Assembly (NCBI GenBank): GCA_021818985.1
Contig: JAKASO010000005.1
Coordinates: 1 to 64,000 of the forward strand
DNA: 64,000 bases
Direction: 5' to 3'
Source of the DNA: a bacterium
GTDB lineage: Bacteria > SZUA-79 > Acidulodesulfobacterales > Acidulodesulfobacteraceae
Each line of letters opens with the position of its first letter. Positions within the stretch are counted from its first letter, which is position 1. The notes under the pieces are model-generated. The model ran no database searches. It saw only the letters and a program-made list of their open reading frames with translations, and was not told the DNA's origin. The position numbers were made by a program, and so were the translations under genes. This document shows, one piece after another, positions 8,857-16,973 of the stretch.

Positions 8857-9615
8857 TTAATTTCTTTTCTTCGGCAAAAAAAGTTTAAAATCATACGGTA
8901 TATGAAATTTCTTATGCTCTGCGCTTAAAATCATCTCTTTTTTTACTTCATCTATCCTGAATTTTATAATACGCCTAATATAAGGATTTTTATTGTTCTT
9001 ATACATCTCTTCTAAAAAGGCTTTCGTCTTTTTAAGACTATTAGAATTATTGAGTAGTTTCATATATAAAAACTCAAGATATTTAGGGCTGCTTTTTATT
9101 TTTATCGCATATTTTAAATAATATGCAGCCATTTTGTAATTCCCCAGACTATAAAAATAGTTGAAGGCTATCAAAAATGGAATATTCCAGTTGCCGGCCA
9201 TATTGGGCATTCCCATCTTTAACAATTTAATCGCCCTATGAGGTTTTTTCACTAACCCTAACATAGTTCCACCAGCCTGATATGCGTAATTGAATCTCTT
9301 GTTAAGACTGACTGTTGTGGTTAAAATCTTATACATATACGGATAACGCATCTTGTTTAATTTAAATGACGATGTTTCCTGCACAAAAAGTACCCAAAAA
9401 TAGTCGGAAGAAAGCGTGTTAAAATTAAGGTCAACAAATTTCAAAAATTCCGGCTTAAGAGATGAATAGCGCAAAAAAGACGCAAGTTTCAATTTTATGT
9501 TGTTGTTTGCGCCCACAATCTTATGAATAGATAAAAAAGTAATATAGATTAATAATACAAACAGCAGATATGCCGGAATTTTTTTAAACAAAAATATTTT
9601 TATATACTTAAACAT
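8857..9615 (-). CDS. Membrane-anchored, possibly TPR-like protein of unknown function
   Basis: There is one N-terminal membrane segment (about residues 13-30) after a basic stretch. The remainder is predicted to face the periplasm and contains helical pairs, such as NYKMAAYYLKYAIKIKSSPKYLEFLY, that look like degenerate tetratricopeptide repeats. I do not recognise a named family. It begins 71 bases after the glycosyltransferase gene ends and stops just before a terminator, so the two probably form one transcript. A role in envelope assembly is only an inference from context. Confidence 0.7.
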   Translation of the reverse strand: MFKYIKIFLFKKIPAYLLFVLLIYITFLSIHKIVGANNNIKLKLASFLRYSSLKPEFLKFVDLNFNTLSSDYFWVLFVQETSSFKLNKMRYPYMYKILTTTVSLNKRFNYAYQAGGTMLGLVKKPHRAIKLLKMGMPNMAGNWNIPFLIAFNYFYSLGNYKMAAYYLKYAIKIKSSPKYLEFLYMKLLNNSNSLKKTKAFLEEMYKNNKNPYIRRIIKFRIDEVKKEMILSAEHKKFHIPYDFKLFLPKKRN

Positions 9616-9686
9616 AGACAGCTGTAAAATAAACCGCTCTTTTTATTTTTACGTATTAAAATTTTATACATTAGAATCTTAATGTT

Positions 9687-10868
9687 TTAATTAAGCAGCT
9701 TCAAATATAGCATTGCCGTAATTTTTGCAATCTTAACCGCATCAAACTCGTTAACGACCTTATTATAGCAGTTTGAACCAAGTCTTTCCATAATGTTTTT
9801 TCTATTCAGACAATAAATTATCTTTTCGGCAAGAGATGCATAATCACCGTTTTTGAATAATAGACCGGTATCGTTATCGCGGATTATCTCAGGTATCCCG
9901 CCAACATCGGAAGCTATAACGGCTTTTTTTAGCGAACACGATTCGATAATTATACTTCCCATTCCCTCTAAACCGGAAGGAACAACTATTACATCGCTTA
10001 CATAAATATATTTTTTAATATCTTTTTTAAAACCGGTCAGTATAAAATAATCGCTCATATTATTTATATTAATAAATTCATGGATCTTTTCCAACATCTC
10101 ACCTTCGCCTATTATCACAAATTTAATTTTAATATCAGGAGTATTTCCGGCATGGTCTTTCTTTGTGGACGTTAATGATAGACCAGAACGTAAAACGATC
10201 CTTGCGGCTTTTAAGAATACTAAATGGCCTTTTTCTCTGGATAATCTTCCAATAACGGAAACGATAGGCACACCGGCGAAAGCCCCCAGTTCTTTCCTGA
10301 CCTCTTCTTTTTGCGCCTCAAGCTCCAATATTTCTGGAGCACTAGCATAAGTTCTCGGGCTGTGTATAACACTTATTTTATCCGGTTCTATCCTCAGGCT
10401 GTCTATAAGAATATTTTTAATGAAAACCCCTACCGCAATAAAATAATCGGTTAATAAACGGTATATCAAAAATCCTTTAAAAGGACTGATCTTATATGCG
10501 ACATGCCTTGTAAGAACTCTAATTATCCTTTTTCCAGAAAGAAGGGAAGCTATGCCGCCCAAAAAATGATCTCTCGATGAATGAAAGTTTATCAGCTCTA
10601 TATTATAATCTATCAGAAATCTTCTTATTTTCATAATCGCCCTAATATCCATAAAATTTTTCATTTTTATCGAAAAATTAGGAATGTTCAGATTTGTCAG
10701 CTCTTCTCCAAGCATTTTATTATTATTGTGGACCACAAACAGATTAAAACGCTCGCTAAATTCCGTTAATTTCATGGAACTCAAAAGAACGGATATATCT
10801 TTCTGCGCTCCGCCGTAGCCTTCAAAACTATCAATATGCAGTATATTAAATTTTTTATTGTTTTCCAT
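9687..10868 (-). CDS. GT4-family glycosyltransferase
   Basis: The 393-residue protein has the GT-B fold pattern. An N-terminal acceptor domain starts HIDSFEGYGGAQKDI, followed by the linker VSVIGRLSREKGH and the C-terminal nucleotide-sugar domain with GLEGMGSIIIESCSLKKAV and DVGGIPEII, which matches the GT4 E-x7-E type motif. It would move a sugar from a nucleotide donor to a lipid or polysaccharide at the cytoplasmic membrane face. Donor and acceptor are unknown. It is not embedded in a larger polysaccharide cluster here. Confidence 0.88.
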   Translation of the reverse strand: MENNKKFNILHIDSFEGYGGAQKDISVLLSSMKLTEFSERFNLFVVHNNNKMLGEELTNLNIPNFSIKMKNFMDIRAIMKIRRFLIDYNIELINFHSSRDHFLGGIASLLSGKRIIRVLTRHVAYKISPFKGFLIYRLLTDYFIAVGVFIKNILIDSLRIEPDKISVIHSPRTYASAPEILELEAQKEEVRKELGAFAGVPIVSVIGRLSREKGHLVFLKAARIVLRSGLSLTSTKKDHAGNTPDIKIKFVIIGEGEMLEKIHEFININNMSDYFILTGFKKDIKKYIYVSDVIVVPSGLEGMGSIIIESCSLKKAVIASDVGGIPEIIRDNDTGLLFKNGDYASLAEKIIYCLNRKNIMERLGSNCYNKVVNEFDAVKIAKITAMLYLKLLN

Positions 10869-11198
10869 ATATTTCCATATAAATTACCGTTTGCTTTTAA
10901 CGTTTTACCTTATAACGCTTGTTGCCGGATGCCCATCAAGGAGAATAGACTATTTTTGAAAATCATGCCTTTTGTTTTTCGGCAAATCAAATAGCGATAG
11001 TTGCAATCCTTAAATTATTAGCATAAAATTAAAATTATAAAAGCCCTTAGTATTTATTCTAATGATATTTATTCTAATATTATATTTAATATTATATTAA
11101 TGTATAATCTTAATTCATAGGATTAAAGCCGTAGAATTTCTTATTCTGCAATAGCGCAGAATTGAAGTATTTACCTAATAATTTTATCGGGTATATCA
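10869..11198. other. Divergent intergenic region upstream of marC and the glycosyltransferase
   Basis: The 330-base AT-rich spacer must hold promoters in both directions. TATAAT at 11103-11108 is a possible -10 for marC, but no good -35 lies at the right distance. TATTTATTCTAAT is repeated twice in tandem around 11051-11078. A 7-bp hairpin, ATTCTGC-AATAGC-GCAGAAT (11143-11162), falls in the presumed marC leader. I see no gene in it. Confidence 0.45.
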
Positions 11199-11843
11199 AT
11201 GCTGCATATCCATCTTATTATATCGGGTATCCACGATATATTTCTGTCATGCATCCCACTGTTCGTAGCAATAGATATATTTGGCGTTCTTCCTATATAT
11301 CTTGATTTTATATTAGATTCCGATGAAAATGAAGAAAAAAAGATAAGAAAAAATTCTTTAATAACCGCATTTAGCGTAGGTATCGGTTTTCTTTTGGTCG
11401 GCAGATTGATATTTATTGTTATGGGGATAACGATATACGACTTTGAGATTGCCGGAGGGGTACTGCTTTTTATAATATCAATAAGTAATTTATTGTCTGA
11501 AAAAAGCGGCGGAAAAATGCTTTCTTTAAATGTAAACAAACAGGACTTAGGCGTCGTTCCTATCGGAGTGCCTTTGATAGTAGGACCCGGTGTTTTAACG
11601 ACCCTTTTAATACTTGTAGGACTTTACGGATATATTATCGTTACAATTGCATTTTTTATTAACATTTTACTTGTTTACGCCGTTCTTAAATATTCAAGGC
11701 GTATTGTAATATTTATCGGAAAGACGGGATCTAGCGCCGCAGGAAAGATTGCAGCCCTTTTACTTGCGGCTTACGCCGTTATGATGATCAGAAAAGGGGT
11801 GGCGGAAACAGTTTTGCTTTACTTAACGAAGGCTAAACATTAA
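11199..11843 (+). CDS. MarC family integral membrane protein
   Basis: Six hydrophobic segments in 214 residues and the family stretches PLFVAIDIFGVLPIYL, GGVLLFIISISNLL and VPIGVPLIVGPGVLTTLL identify the MarC family. These are inner-membrane proteins of uncertain function, named for a locus once linked to multiple antibiotic resistance. Start ATG 11199 has only a weak Shine-Dalgarno. It stands alone and is convergent with ychF. Confidence 0.88.
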   Translation: MLHIHLIISGIHDIFLSCIPLFVAIDIFGVLPIYLDFILDSDENEEKKIRKNSLITAFSVGIGFLLVGRLIFIVMGITIYDFEIAGGVLLFIISISNLLSEKSGGKMLSLNVNKQDLGVVPIGVPLIVGPGVLTTLLILVGLYGYIIVTIAFFINILLVYAVLKYSRRIVIFIGKTGSSAAGKIAALLLAAYAVMMIRKGVAETVLLYLTKAKH

Positions 11844-11906
11844 GATATTAAATGTAATAGGACAAAACAAACATTATGCGCTAAATATTGAAGTCAAATA
11901 CTGAAG

Positions 11907-13010
11907 TTAAACATTGAATCTGAAATGTATAATGTCAGCGTCTTTAACGATATAATCCCTGCCTTCGAGCTTCAAAAGCCCCATTTTAGCGGCGCTTGTT
12001 TCGGAGCCGGCTTTTAAAAAATCTTCATAAGAAATAACCTCTGCCCTTATAAAACCCTTTTCAAAATCGGAATGGATAGTTCCGGCAGCCTGAGGAGCTT
12101 TATAGCCATTTTTTATTTCCCATGCGCGAACCTCTTTTTTTCCCTGAGTAAAAAATGTAATGAGCCCTAATAGTTTAAAACTTTCGGCTGCAACAGCGTC
12201 AAGCGCCGAACGTTCAAGCCCGAAATCCTTCAAAAATGCTTTTTTGTCCGCATTGTCCAATTTGGAAAGCTCTTCTTCCAACCTTGCGCATAATTTAATG
12301 GCGGGAATATTTTTTGCTTTCGCGGCGCTTAAAACTCCATCTATCTCTTTGTTTGAGGTAAATGGAGCTATCAGATCTTCATCAACATTAAGAACATATA
12401 TGACGGGCTTGGCGGAGATTATGCCGAGCGACTTTAAGAGGCTCTTTTCTTCTTCCGACAGGTCTTTTGCATTTACAAGCGATCCGTCACCTGAAAGGGA
12501 TTGATTTATCGTTTTAAGAAACTCGAGGTTGGAAATTGCGGTTTTGTCCCCGCTTCTTGCGATTTTTTCAAGTTTGGTTATGTGTCTTGATATGATTTCT
12601 ATGTCGCTTAAAGCAAGCTCGGTATTTATAATATCAAGATCCCTTAATGGATTAACCTTGCCCTCAACATGTATAACCTCTTCTTTTTTAAATACACGGA
12701 TAACATGGACGATCAGATCCATATTACGCACGTGCGACAAAAATCTATTGCCGAGTCCTTCACCTACGGATGCCCCTTTAACAAGACCGGCAATATCAAC
12801 AAACTCAACATAAGTAGGGGTGAGCTTTTCAGGTTTTACCATTTCTGCAAGCTTGTTTAACCTGTCGTCATTCAAAGATTTTATTCCGATGTTAGGCTCG
12901 ATTGTGCAAAACGGGTAGTTGCTTGAGGCGGCTTCGCCCAATGTTATGGCATTAAAAATGGTTGATTTACCCACATTTGGAAGGCCGACAATCCCGCATT
13001 TAAGTCCCAT
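11907..13010 (-). CDS. ychF: Redox-regulated ATPase YchF (OLA1 family)
   Basis: The P-loop GLPNVGKST (residues 9-17) is followed by the Obg-like switch region (VDIAGLVKGAS). NVDE replaces the GTPase NKxD motif, which explains ATP preference in this family. The C-terminal TGS domain includes FTQGKKEVRAWEI. It binds ribosomes and is linked to translation and oxidative-stress response. The 367-residue length is normal. It is last in the prs-rplY-pth-ychF order, with 115 bases after pth. Confidence 0.96.
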   Translation of the reverse strand: MGLKCGIVGLPNVGKSTIFNAITLGEAASSNYPFCTIEPNIGIKSLNDDRLNKLAEMVKPEKLTPTYVEFVDIAGLVKGASVGEGLGNRFLSHVRNMDLIVHVIRVFKKEEVIHVEGKVNPLRDLDIINTELALSDIEIISRHITKLEKIARSGDKTAISNLEFLKTINQSLSGDGSLVNAKDLSEEEKSLLKSLGIISAKPVIYVLNVDEDLIAPFTSNKEIDGVLSAAKAKNIPAIKLCARLEEELSKLDNADKKAFLKDFGLERSALDAVAAESFKLLGLITFFTQGKKEVRAWEIKNGYKAPQAAGTIHSDFEKGFIRAEVISYEDFLKAGSETSAAKMGLLKLEGRDYIVKDADIIHFRFNV

Positions 13011-13125
13011 TGTAGTTTATCCAAAAAAAGGTCATCAGACCCTCACTCTCAAGCCTTTATATTAAAATTTTTTACTATGCATATTTGCAATGCATCTGCA
13101 GTGCATCCGAAGTTTATAAAAAAGC

Positions 13126-13743
13126 CTACGCCCCTTTTAAGACACGATTAAATTTATTCATAGCTTGAAGCGCCCCGCTATTTATTATTTCAAAAAGTAT
13201 ATCGTTTGCGACCTGCAATATACCTGGAATCTGCTTTATCTCATTTTTTGAAAAATGCGCGAGAACATAATCTACTCCGGTTCTAAATTTATTTTTTAAA
13301 GGAGAATTAATTCCGAGTTTTAAACGGGTAAAATTCTTACTTTGGAGTGAATTAACAATGGAAATAACCCCATTATGCGATCCGCCGCTTCCGCCTATTT
13401 TGATTTTTATCTTTCCAAAATCCAGATCAAGATCGTCATGAATCACTATAATATTGCTAGGATTTTCATCGGTTATATTGAATATGCCATGTTTTTTTAA
13501 TGCCTCTTTCACAGAAATACCGCTTAAATTCATATAAGTAAGGGGTTTTATCAAGTGCACAAACCTTTTTGCCAAAGGAAAAAAAAGGCTCGATAATAAA
13601 TAATTCTTCTTTTGTGTAAATCCGGGAAAATTATTTGTTCCGGCAAAACCGTCAACAGCGATAAAGCCAAAGTTATGACGCGAGAATTTATATTCTAAAC
13701 CGGGATTACCAAGGCCAAATATAAATATATCGGAACAGGACAA
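13126..13743 (-). CDS. pth: Peptidyl-tRNA hydrolase
   Basis: The protein opens with FGLGNPGLEYKFSRHNFGF, which contains the family's N and catalytic H (RHN), then KPLTYMNLSG and IHDDLDLDFG with the catalytic Asp, then GGSGGSHNG. It releases peptides from prematurely dissociated peptidyl-tRNA. The start appears to be TTG 13743; no in-frame ATG is close and no clear Shine-Dalgarno is visible. It follows rplY by 64 bases, the usual pairing. Confidence 0.95.
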   Translation of the reverse strand: MSCSDIFIFGLGNPGLEYKFSRHNFGFIAVDGFAGTNNFPGFTQKKNYLLSSLFFPLAKRFVHLIKPLTYMNLSGISVKEALKKHGIFNITDENPSNIIVIHDDLDLDFGKIKIKIGGSGGSHNGVISIVNSLQSKNFTRLKLGINSPLKNKFRTGVDYVLAHFSKNEIKQIPGILQVANDILFEIINSGALQAMNKFNRVLKGA

Positions 13744-13807
13744 GAGATATTTTTTTATTAAATTTTAATTTGTTAATTTAGTTTAAATGTTTAATTTGTT
13801 TAATTCA

Positions 13808-14449
13808 TTATGGTTTTTCGGTTTTAGCTTCAGCTGCAAGTTCCGCCACAACTTTGGCGCCCTCAATAACTGTCGTTGTTACTTCTTCGACCGTCGGTTC
13901 GGCTACTGTCACAACCGCGGCATTTCCATCTGCGTCAATTTCAAGTTCTTCGGGTACTTTTAGGTCTTTTACGTGAATTATATCGCCTATTTTTAGTGCC
14001 GAAACATCTATATTTATAACATCTACTATATCCTTCGGCAAACCTTTTATTGTTATATGCCTTAAAATCGGCTCCAGGATTCCGCCAAGCTTAACCCCCT
14101 CCGGTTTACCGGTAAAATGGATCAGGGCTTCTATCTCGATCTTTTCGTCCATTGAAACCTCGTGAAGATCAAGATGTATAATATTGTCCTTGACCGGATC
14201 TTTCTGAATATCTTTAATAACGACGATTTTGCCGTTTATATCCGAATTTTCGCTGGCAAGGTTTATAAAAGACGTCTTTGGATATTTGGAAAATGCCAAA
14301 TAAAAATCTTGCGCGTTTAAAGAAAGAATAACCGGCAAAATATTCTTTCCATAAAGAACCGCCGGAATAAATCCAACTCTTCGCATGGTTTTGATATTGT
14401 CTTTTTTTTGCCTAATCGCAACATTTAAGCTGATTAATTCCAACTGCAA
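13808..14449 (-). CDS. rplY: 50S ribosomal protein L25/general stress protein Ctc
   Basis: The 213-residue long form (TL5/CTC type) has an N-terminal 5S-rRNA-binding domain (RRVGFIPAVLYGKN, then LDLHEVSMDEKIE) and a C-terminal beta domain (about 95-185). The tail is Ala/Glu/Val-rich and acidic. It sits in the large ribosomal subunit on 5S rRNA. It is between prs and pth as usual, but separated from prs by 210 bases that hold a mobile-element remnant. Confidence 0.95.
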   Translation of the reverse strand: MQLELISLNVAIRQKKDNIKTMRRVGFIPAVLYGKNILPVILSLNAQDFYLAFSKYPKTSFINLASENSDINGKIVVIKDIQKDPVKDNIIHLDLHEVSMDEKIEIEALIHFTGKPEGVKLGGILEPILRHITIKGLPKDIVDVINIDVSALKIGDIIHVKDLKVPEELEIDADGNAAVVTVAEPTVEEVTTTVIEGAKVVAELAAEAKTEKP

Positions 14450-14533
14450 TCTCCTTAGTTATATATTTTGTATATTTTGTAATATAATATATTATAATTA
14501 TATATTATGTAATATTATATTAAAATGTGTGAA

Positions 14534-14658
14534 CTATCCCTCAATAAATTGAGAGGCTTCCTGTTTCGCTGTATGGCTGCTTTTTAGGCTATAGTAAGAG
14601 CTATTGCGTTCATCCACAGTGGCATACTCCGCAGACCTAAAATAGAAGAAAAACCTGT
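14534..14658 (-). pseudogene. Remnant resembling the 3' end of an IS200/IS605-type tnpB gene
   Basis: On the minus strand 34 codons (14638-14537) are open and end in TAG at 14534-14536. They read RSAEYATVDERNS, SYYSLKSS, then HTAKQEASQFIEG. This style, a VDxR-type stretch followed by KQEA just before the stop, resembles C-termini of TnpB (OrfB) proteins. The inverted repeat CTCAAT-AA-ATTGAG lies at 14540-14553 at the stop. No catalytic part of TnpB is left; the reading frame runs back into the prs terminus. Identification is by resemblance only, and a structured RNA is the alternative. Confidence 0.45.
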
Positions 14659-14659
14659 A

Positions 14660-15607
14660 TTAAATAAATAACGAGCTAACAGAGTCTTCGTCGTAGATTC
14701 TTTTAACCGCCTCGCCGAGAAGATTAGATACGCTTAAGACCTTGATCTTATTGCTTTTACCGAGCTTATCCCCTTGATATATGGTATCGGTGATCACAAA
14801 CTCTTTTATAGGCGAATTGTTTATTTTAGTAACGGCATCCCCCGATAGAACGCCATGCGTCGCCATTGCAATAATCTCCGAAGCGCCGCTGTTTTTCAAC
14901 GCCACGGCTCCCTGAGTAATAGTGCCGGCCGTATCTACCATATCGTCAATCATTATTGCAACCTTATCTTTCACATCGCCTATAACGTTCATTATTTCAG
15001 CTACATTGGCTTCTACCCTTCTTTTATCAATGATAGCAAGAGTTACGCCTATATGTTTAGCCAGCGCCCTTGCCCTTTCGACAGCACCAGCATCGGGAGC
15101 AATCACAACCATATCGGAAGGCCGGTAACCTTTTTCCTTTATATACCTGACTAAAACAGGTGTAGCATAAAGATGATCCACCGGAATATTAAAAAACCCT
15201 TGAATCTGGCCTGCATGCAGATCTAAAGCTAAAACCCTGTCCACCCCCGCGGTAGTGATCAGATCAGCAACAAGCTTGCTTGTAATAGGAACTCTTGAAG
15301 CTGTCTTTCTGTCCTGCCTTGCATAGCCGTAATAAGGGATAACAGCCGTTATCCTTTTGGCTGAAGCCCTTTTCATCGCATCCACCATGATAAGAAGCTC
15401 CATTAAATTCCTGTTAACTGGCGTAGATGTGGATTGAACAAGAAATACATCGTAACCCCTGACGTTTTCGTTTATATTAATAAATGTCTCCCCGTCGCTA
15501 AAATTATATACATCTGCTTCGCCTAAGGGAATACACAGGTATTCCGCCATATTTTTTGCAAGTTCTAAATTCGAATTACACGAGAATAGTTTTAATCTAT
15601 CAAGCAT
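14660..15607 (-). CDS. prs: Ribose-phosphate pyrophosphokinase
   Basis: The 315-residue class I PRPP synthase has the flexible loop [10 protein letters not shown], the ribose-5-phosphate/Mg motif [11 protein letters not shown], the catalytic KRR, and the PRPP-binding signature [14 protein letters not shown]. It makes PRPP for purine, pyrimidine, His, Trp and NAD synthesis. AAGGAC sits 6 bases before the ATG. It follows tRNA-Gln and precedes rplY. Confidence 0.97.
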   Translation of the reverse strand: MLDRLKLFSCNSNLELAKNMAEYLCIPLGEADVYNFSDGETFININENVRGYDVFLVQSTSTPVNRNLMELLIMVDAMKRASAKRITAVIPYYGYARQDRKTASRVPITSKLVADLITTAGVDRVLALDLHAGQIQGFFNIPVDHLYATPVLVRYIKEKGYRPSDMVVIAPDAGAVERARALAKHIGVTLAIIDKRRVEANVAEIMNVIGDVKDKVAIMIDDMVDTAGTITQGAVALKNSGASEIIAMATHGVLSGDAVTKINNSPIKEFVITDTIYQGDKLGKSNKIKVLSVSNLLGEAVKRIYDEDSVSSLFI

Positions 15608-15623
15608 ATTATAATGTCCTTAT

Positions 15624-15698
15624 TGGCTGGGGCGGGAGGATTCGAACCTCCGAATGCAGGAATCAAAATCCTGTGACTTGCCGCTTGTCGACGCCCCA
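15624..15698 (-). tRNA. tRNA-Gln (anticodon UUG)
   Basis: The cloverleaf on the minus strand has acceptor stem TGGGGCG/CGCCCCA, discriminator G, encoded CCA, T-loop TTCGAAT and anticodon loop TTTTGAT, giving anticodon TTG. The weak U1-A72 pair is a known identity feature of bacterial tRNA-Gln and supports the assignment. It lies 17 bases from the prs start, between prs and spoVG. Confidence 0.96.
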
Positions 15699-15735
15699 AA
15701 TAAAATTAAATTCAAAAAAATATTATCATTCCACA

Positions 15736-15999
15736 TCATTCCGCCCTGTTCATAGCTATTTCATATGCGCTTAAAACAGCGGATTCAATGGTATTTCTTG
15801 TTTCATTATTTAAAGGGTGAGCTGTGTCTTTAAATGTTCCGTCCTTTCTTTTTTTGCTGGGCATTGCCACAAAAAGCCCGTCCTTTCCGTTTATTATTTT
15901 TAAATCTCTGACAACAAAACAGTTATCAAAAGTGATGGTAACATAAGCTTTTAATTTCTCTTCATTAACAGGAAAAACATTAACCTCTGTAATTTGCAT
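15736..15999 (-). CDS. spoVG: SpoVG family nucleic-acid-binding regulator
   Basis: The 87-residue protein matches SpoVG end to end: ITEVNVFPVNEEKLKAYVTI, VVRDLKIINGKDGLFVAMPS and KKRKDGTFKDTAHPLN. SpoVG binds DNA and RNA and affects cell division and virulence genes in various bacteria; no sporulation role is implied here. A strong GGAGG stands before the ATG. It lies between ispE and tRNA-Gln on the same strand. Confidence 0.95.
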   Translation of the reverse strand: MQITEVNVFPVNEEKLKAYVTITFDNCFVVRDLKIINGKDGLFVAMPSKKRKDGTFKDTAHPLNNETRNTIESAVLSAYEIAMNRAE

Positions 16000-16040
16000 G
16001 ACCGGCCTCCAAATTCAAAATGAACATAAATGTCTTATTT

Positions 16041-16973
16041 TTATAAGGTTGTTGTCCAAGAGCTTAAAAATATGTTGTCGCTAAAATTAAATGTTTTTAT
16101 ATTGGTAAAATATCTTAATGCGGCATTTTTTATCGTAAATCCTCCAAATACGGCCGAACCGCTTCCGGATAACAAACTAAATTTGGCTTTAAAATCCATC
16201 ATTGAATCTTTTATTTCTTTAAGAATTGGATATTTACCCAGAATAAACGGTTCAAAATCGTTTTCCGGTCTATTGTCTTTTAAAAAACTATCTAAATTCA
16301 AGTTGTATATGTTATAGTAATTTAGCTTTTTTGTCAATATAAAATCATCATAACCTCCGTATGCATCCTTTGTAGAGATGCCAAAACCGGGAACGATTAT
16401 GACAATATAGTATTTCGTTAATCGCCCCTTAGGAATTTCTTTTATGACCTCGCCGGATCCGGTTACGATAGCATCTCTTCCGGTTAAGAAAAATGGAATG
16501 TCCGAGCCTGCTTCCAGCGCCAGTTTAATTAATTCATTCATTGAAAGCGGATAATTAAATATTTTGTTCAATTTGATCAACACGCCGGCGGCATCGCTCG
16601 AACCCCCACCCAATCCCGCCTGTAAAGGAATATTTTTTTCAATATATAAATTAAGTCCCTTATCTTTTACATTGATCTTATTAAAAAATAATCTGGCGCA
16701 TTTTACAATTATATTGTTCTCGTTTGAAAGATTAAGTTCTAAAAATTCGTTATATGCGGCTCTTCTTGAAGGCGGCAGCCCTCCCGCAATAATTTTTCCG
16801 CATACCGCCTTTATGCTATATGTGCTGCCAATACTAAACGATATTTTGTCAAAAATAGCAATTTTACGGATAAGGGATACGATATTGTGCAGACCTTTTG
16901 GATTTTTATCTCCAATTTTCAAAATAAAGTTGACTTTTGCAGGGGCAAAATACCGATAATCTAAATTTTCCAC
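16041..16973 (-). CDS. ispE: 4-diphosphocytidyl-2-C-methyl-D-erythritol kinase
   Basis: GHMP kinase with the ATP loop PLQAGLGGGSSDAAGVL near the middle and a C-terminal LSGSGSAVFGGF. The N-terminus FAPAKVNFILKI is typical of IspE. It phosphorylates CDP-methylerythritol in the non-mevalonate isoprenoid pathway. The start is GTG 16973, overlapping the nuoN stop by 13 bases, so translation may be coupled to the end of the nuo operon. At 310 residues it is slightly long. Confidence 0.93.
   Translation of the reverse strand: MENLDYRYFAPAKVNFILKIGDKNPKGLHNIVSLIRKIAIFDKISFSIGSTYSIKAVCGKIIAGGLPPSRRAAYNEFLELNLSNENNIIVKCARLFFNKINVKDKGLNLYIEKNIPLQAGLGGGSSDAAGVLIKLNKIFNYPLSMNELIKLALEAGSDIPFFLTGRDAIVTGSGEVIKEIPKGRLTKYYIVIIVPGFGISTKDAYGGYDDFILTKKLNYYNIYNLNLDSFLKDNRPENDFEPFILGKYPILKEIKDSMMDFKAKFSLLSGSGSAVFGGFTIKNAALRYFTNIKTFNFSDNIFLSSWTTTL

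Noticed and set aside
16564-16959. 131-codon plus-strand open frame opposite ispE
   Set aside because: Antisense to the GHMP kinase core; translation shows no plausible protein.
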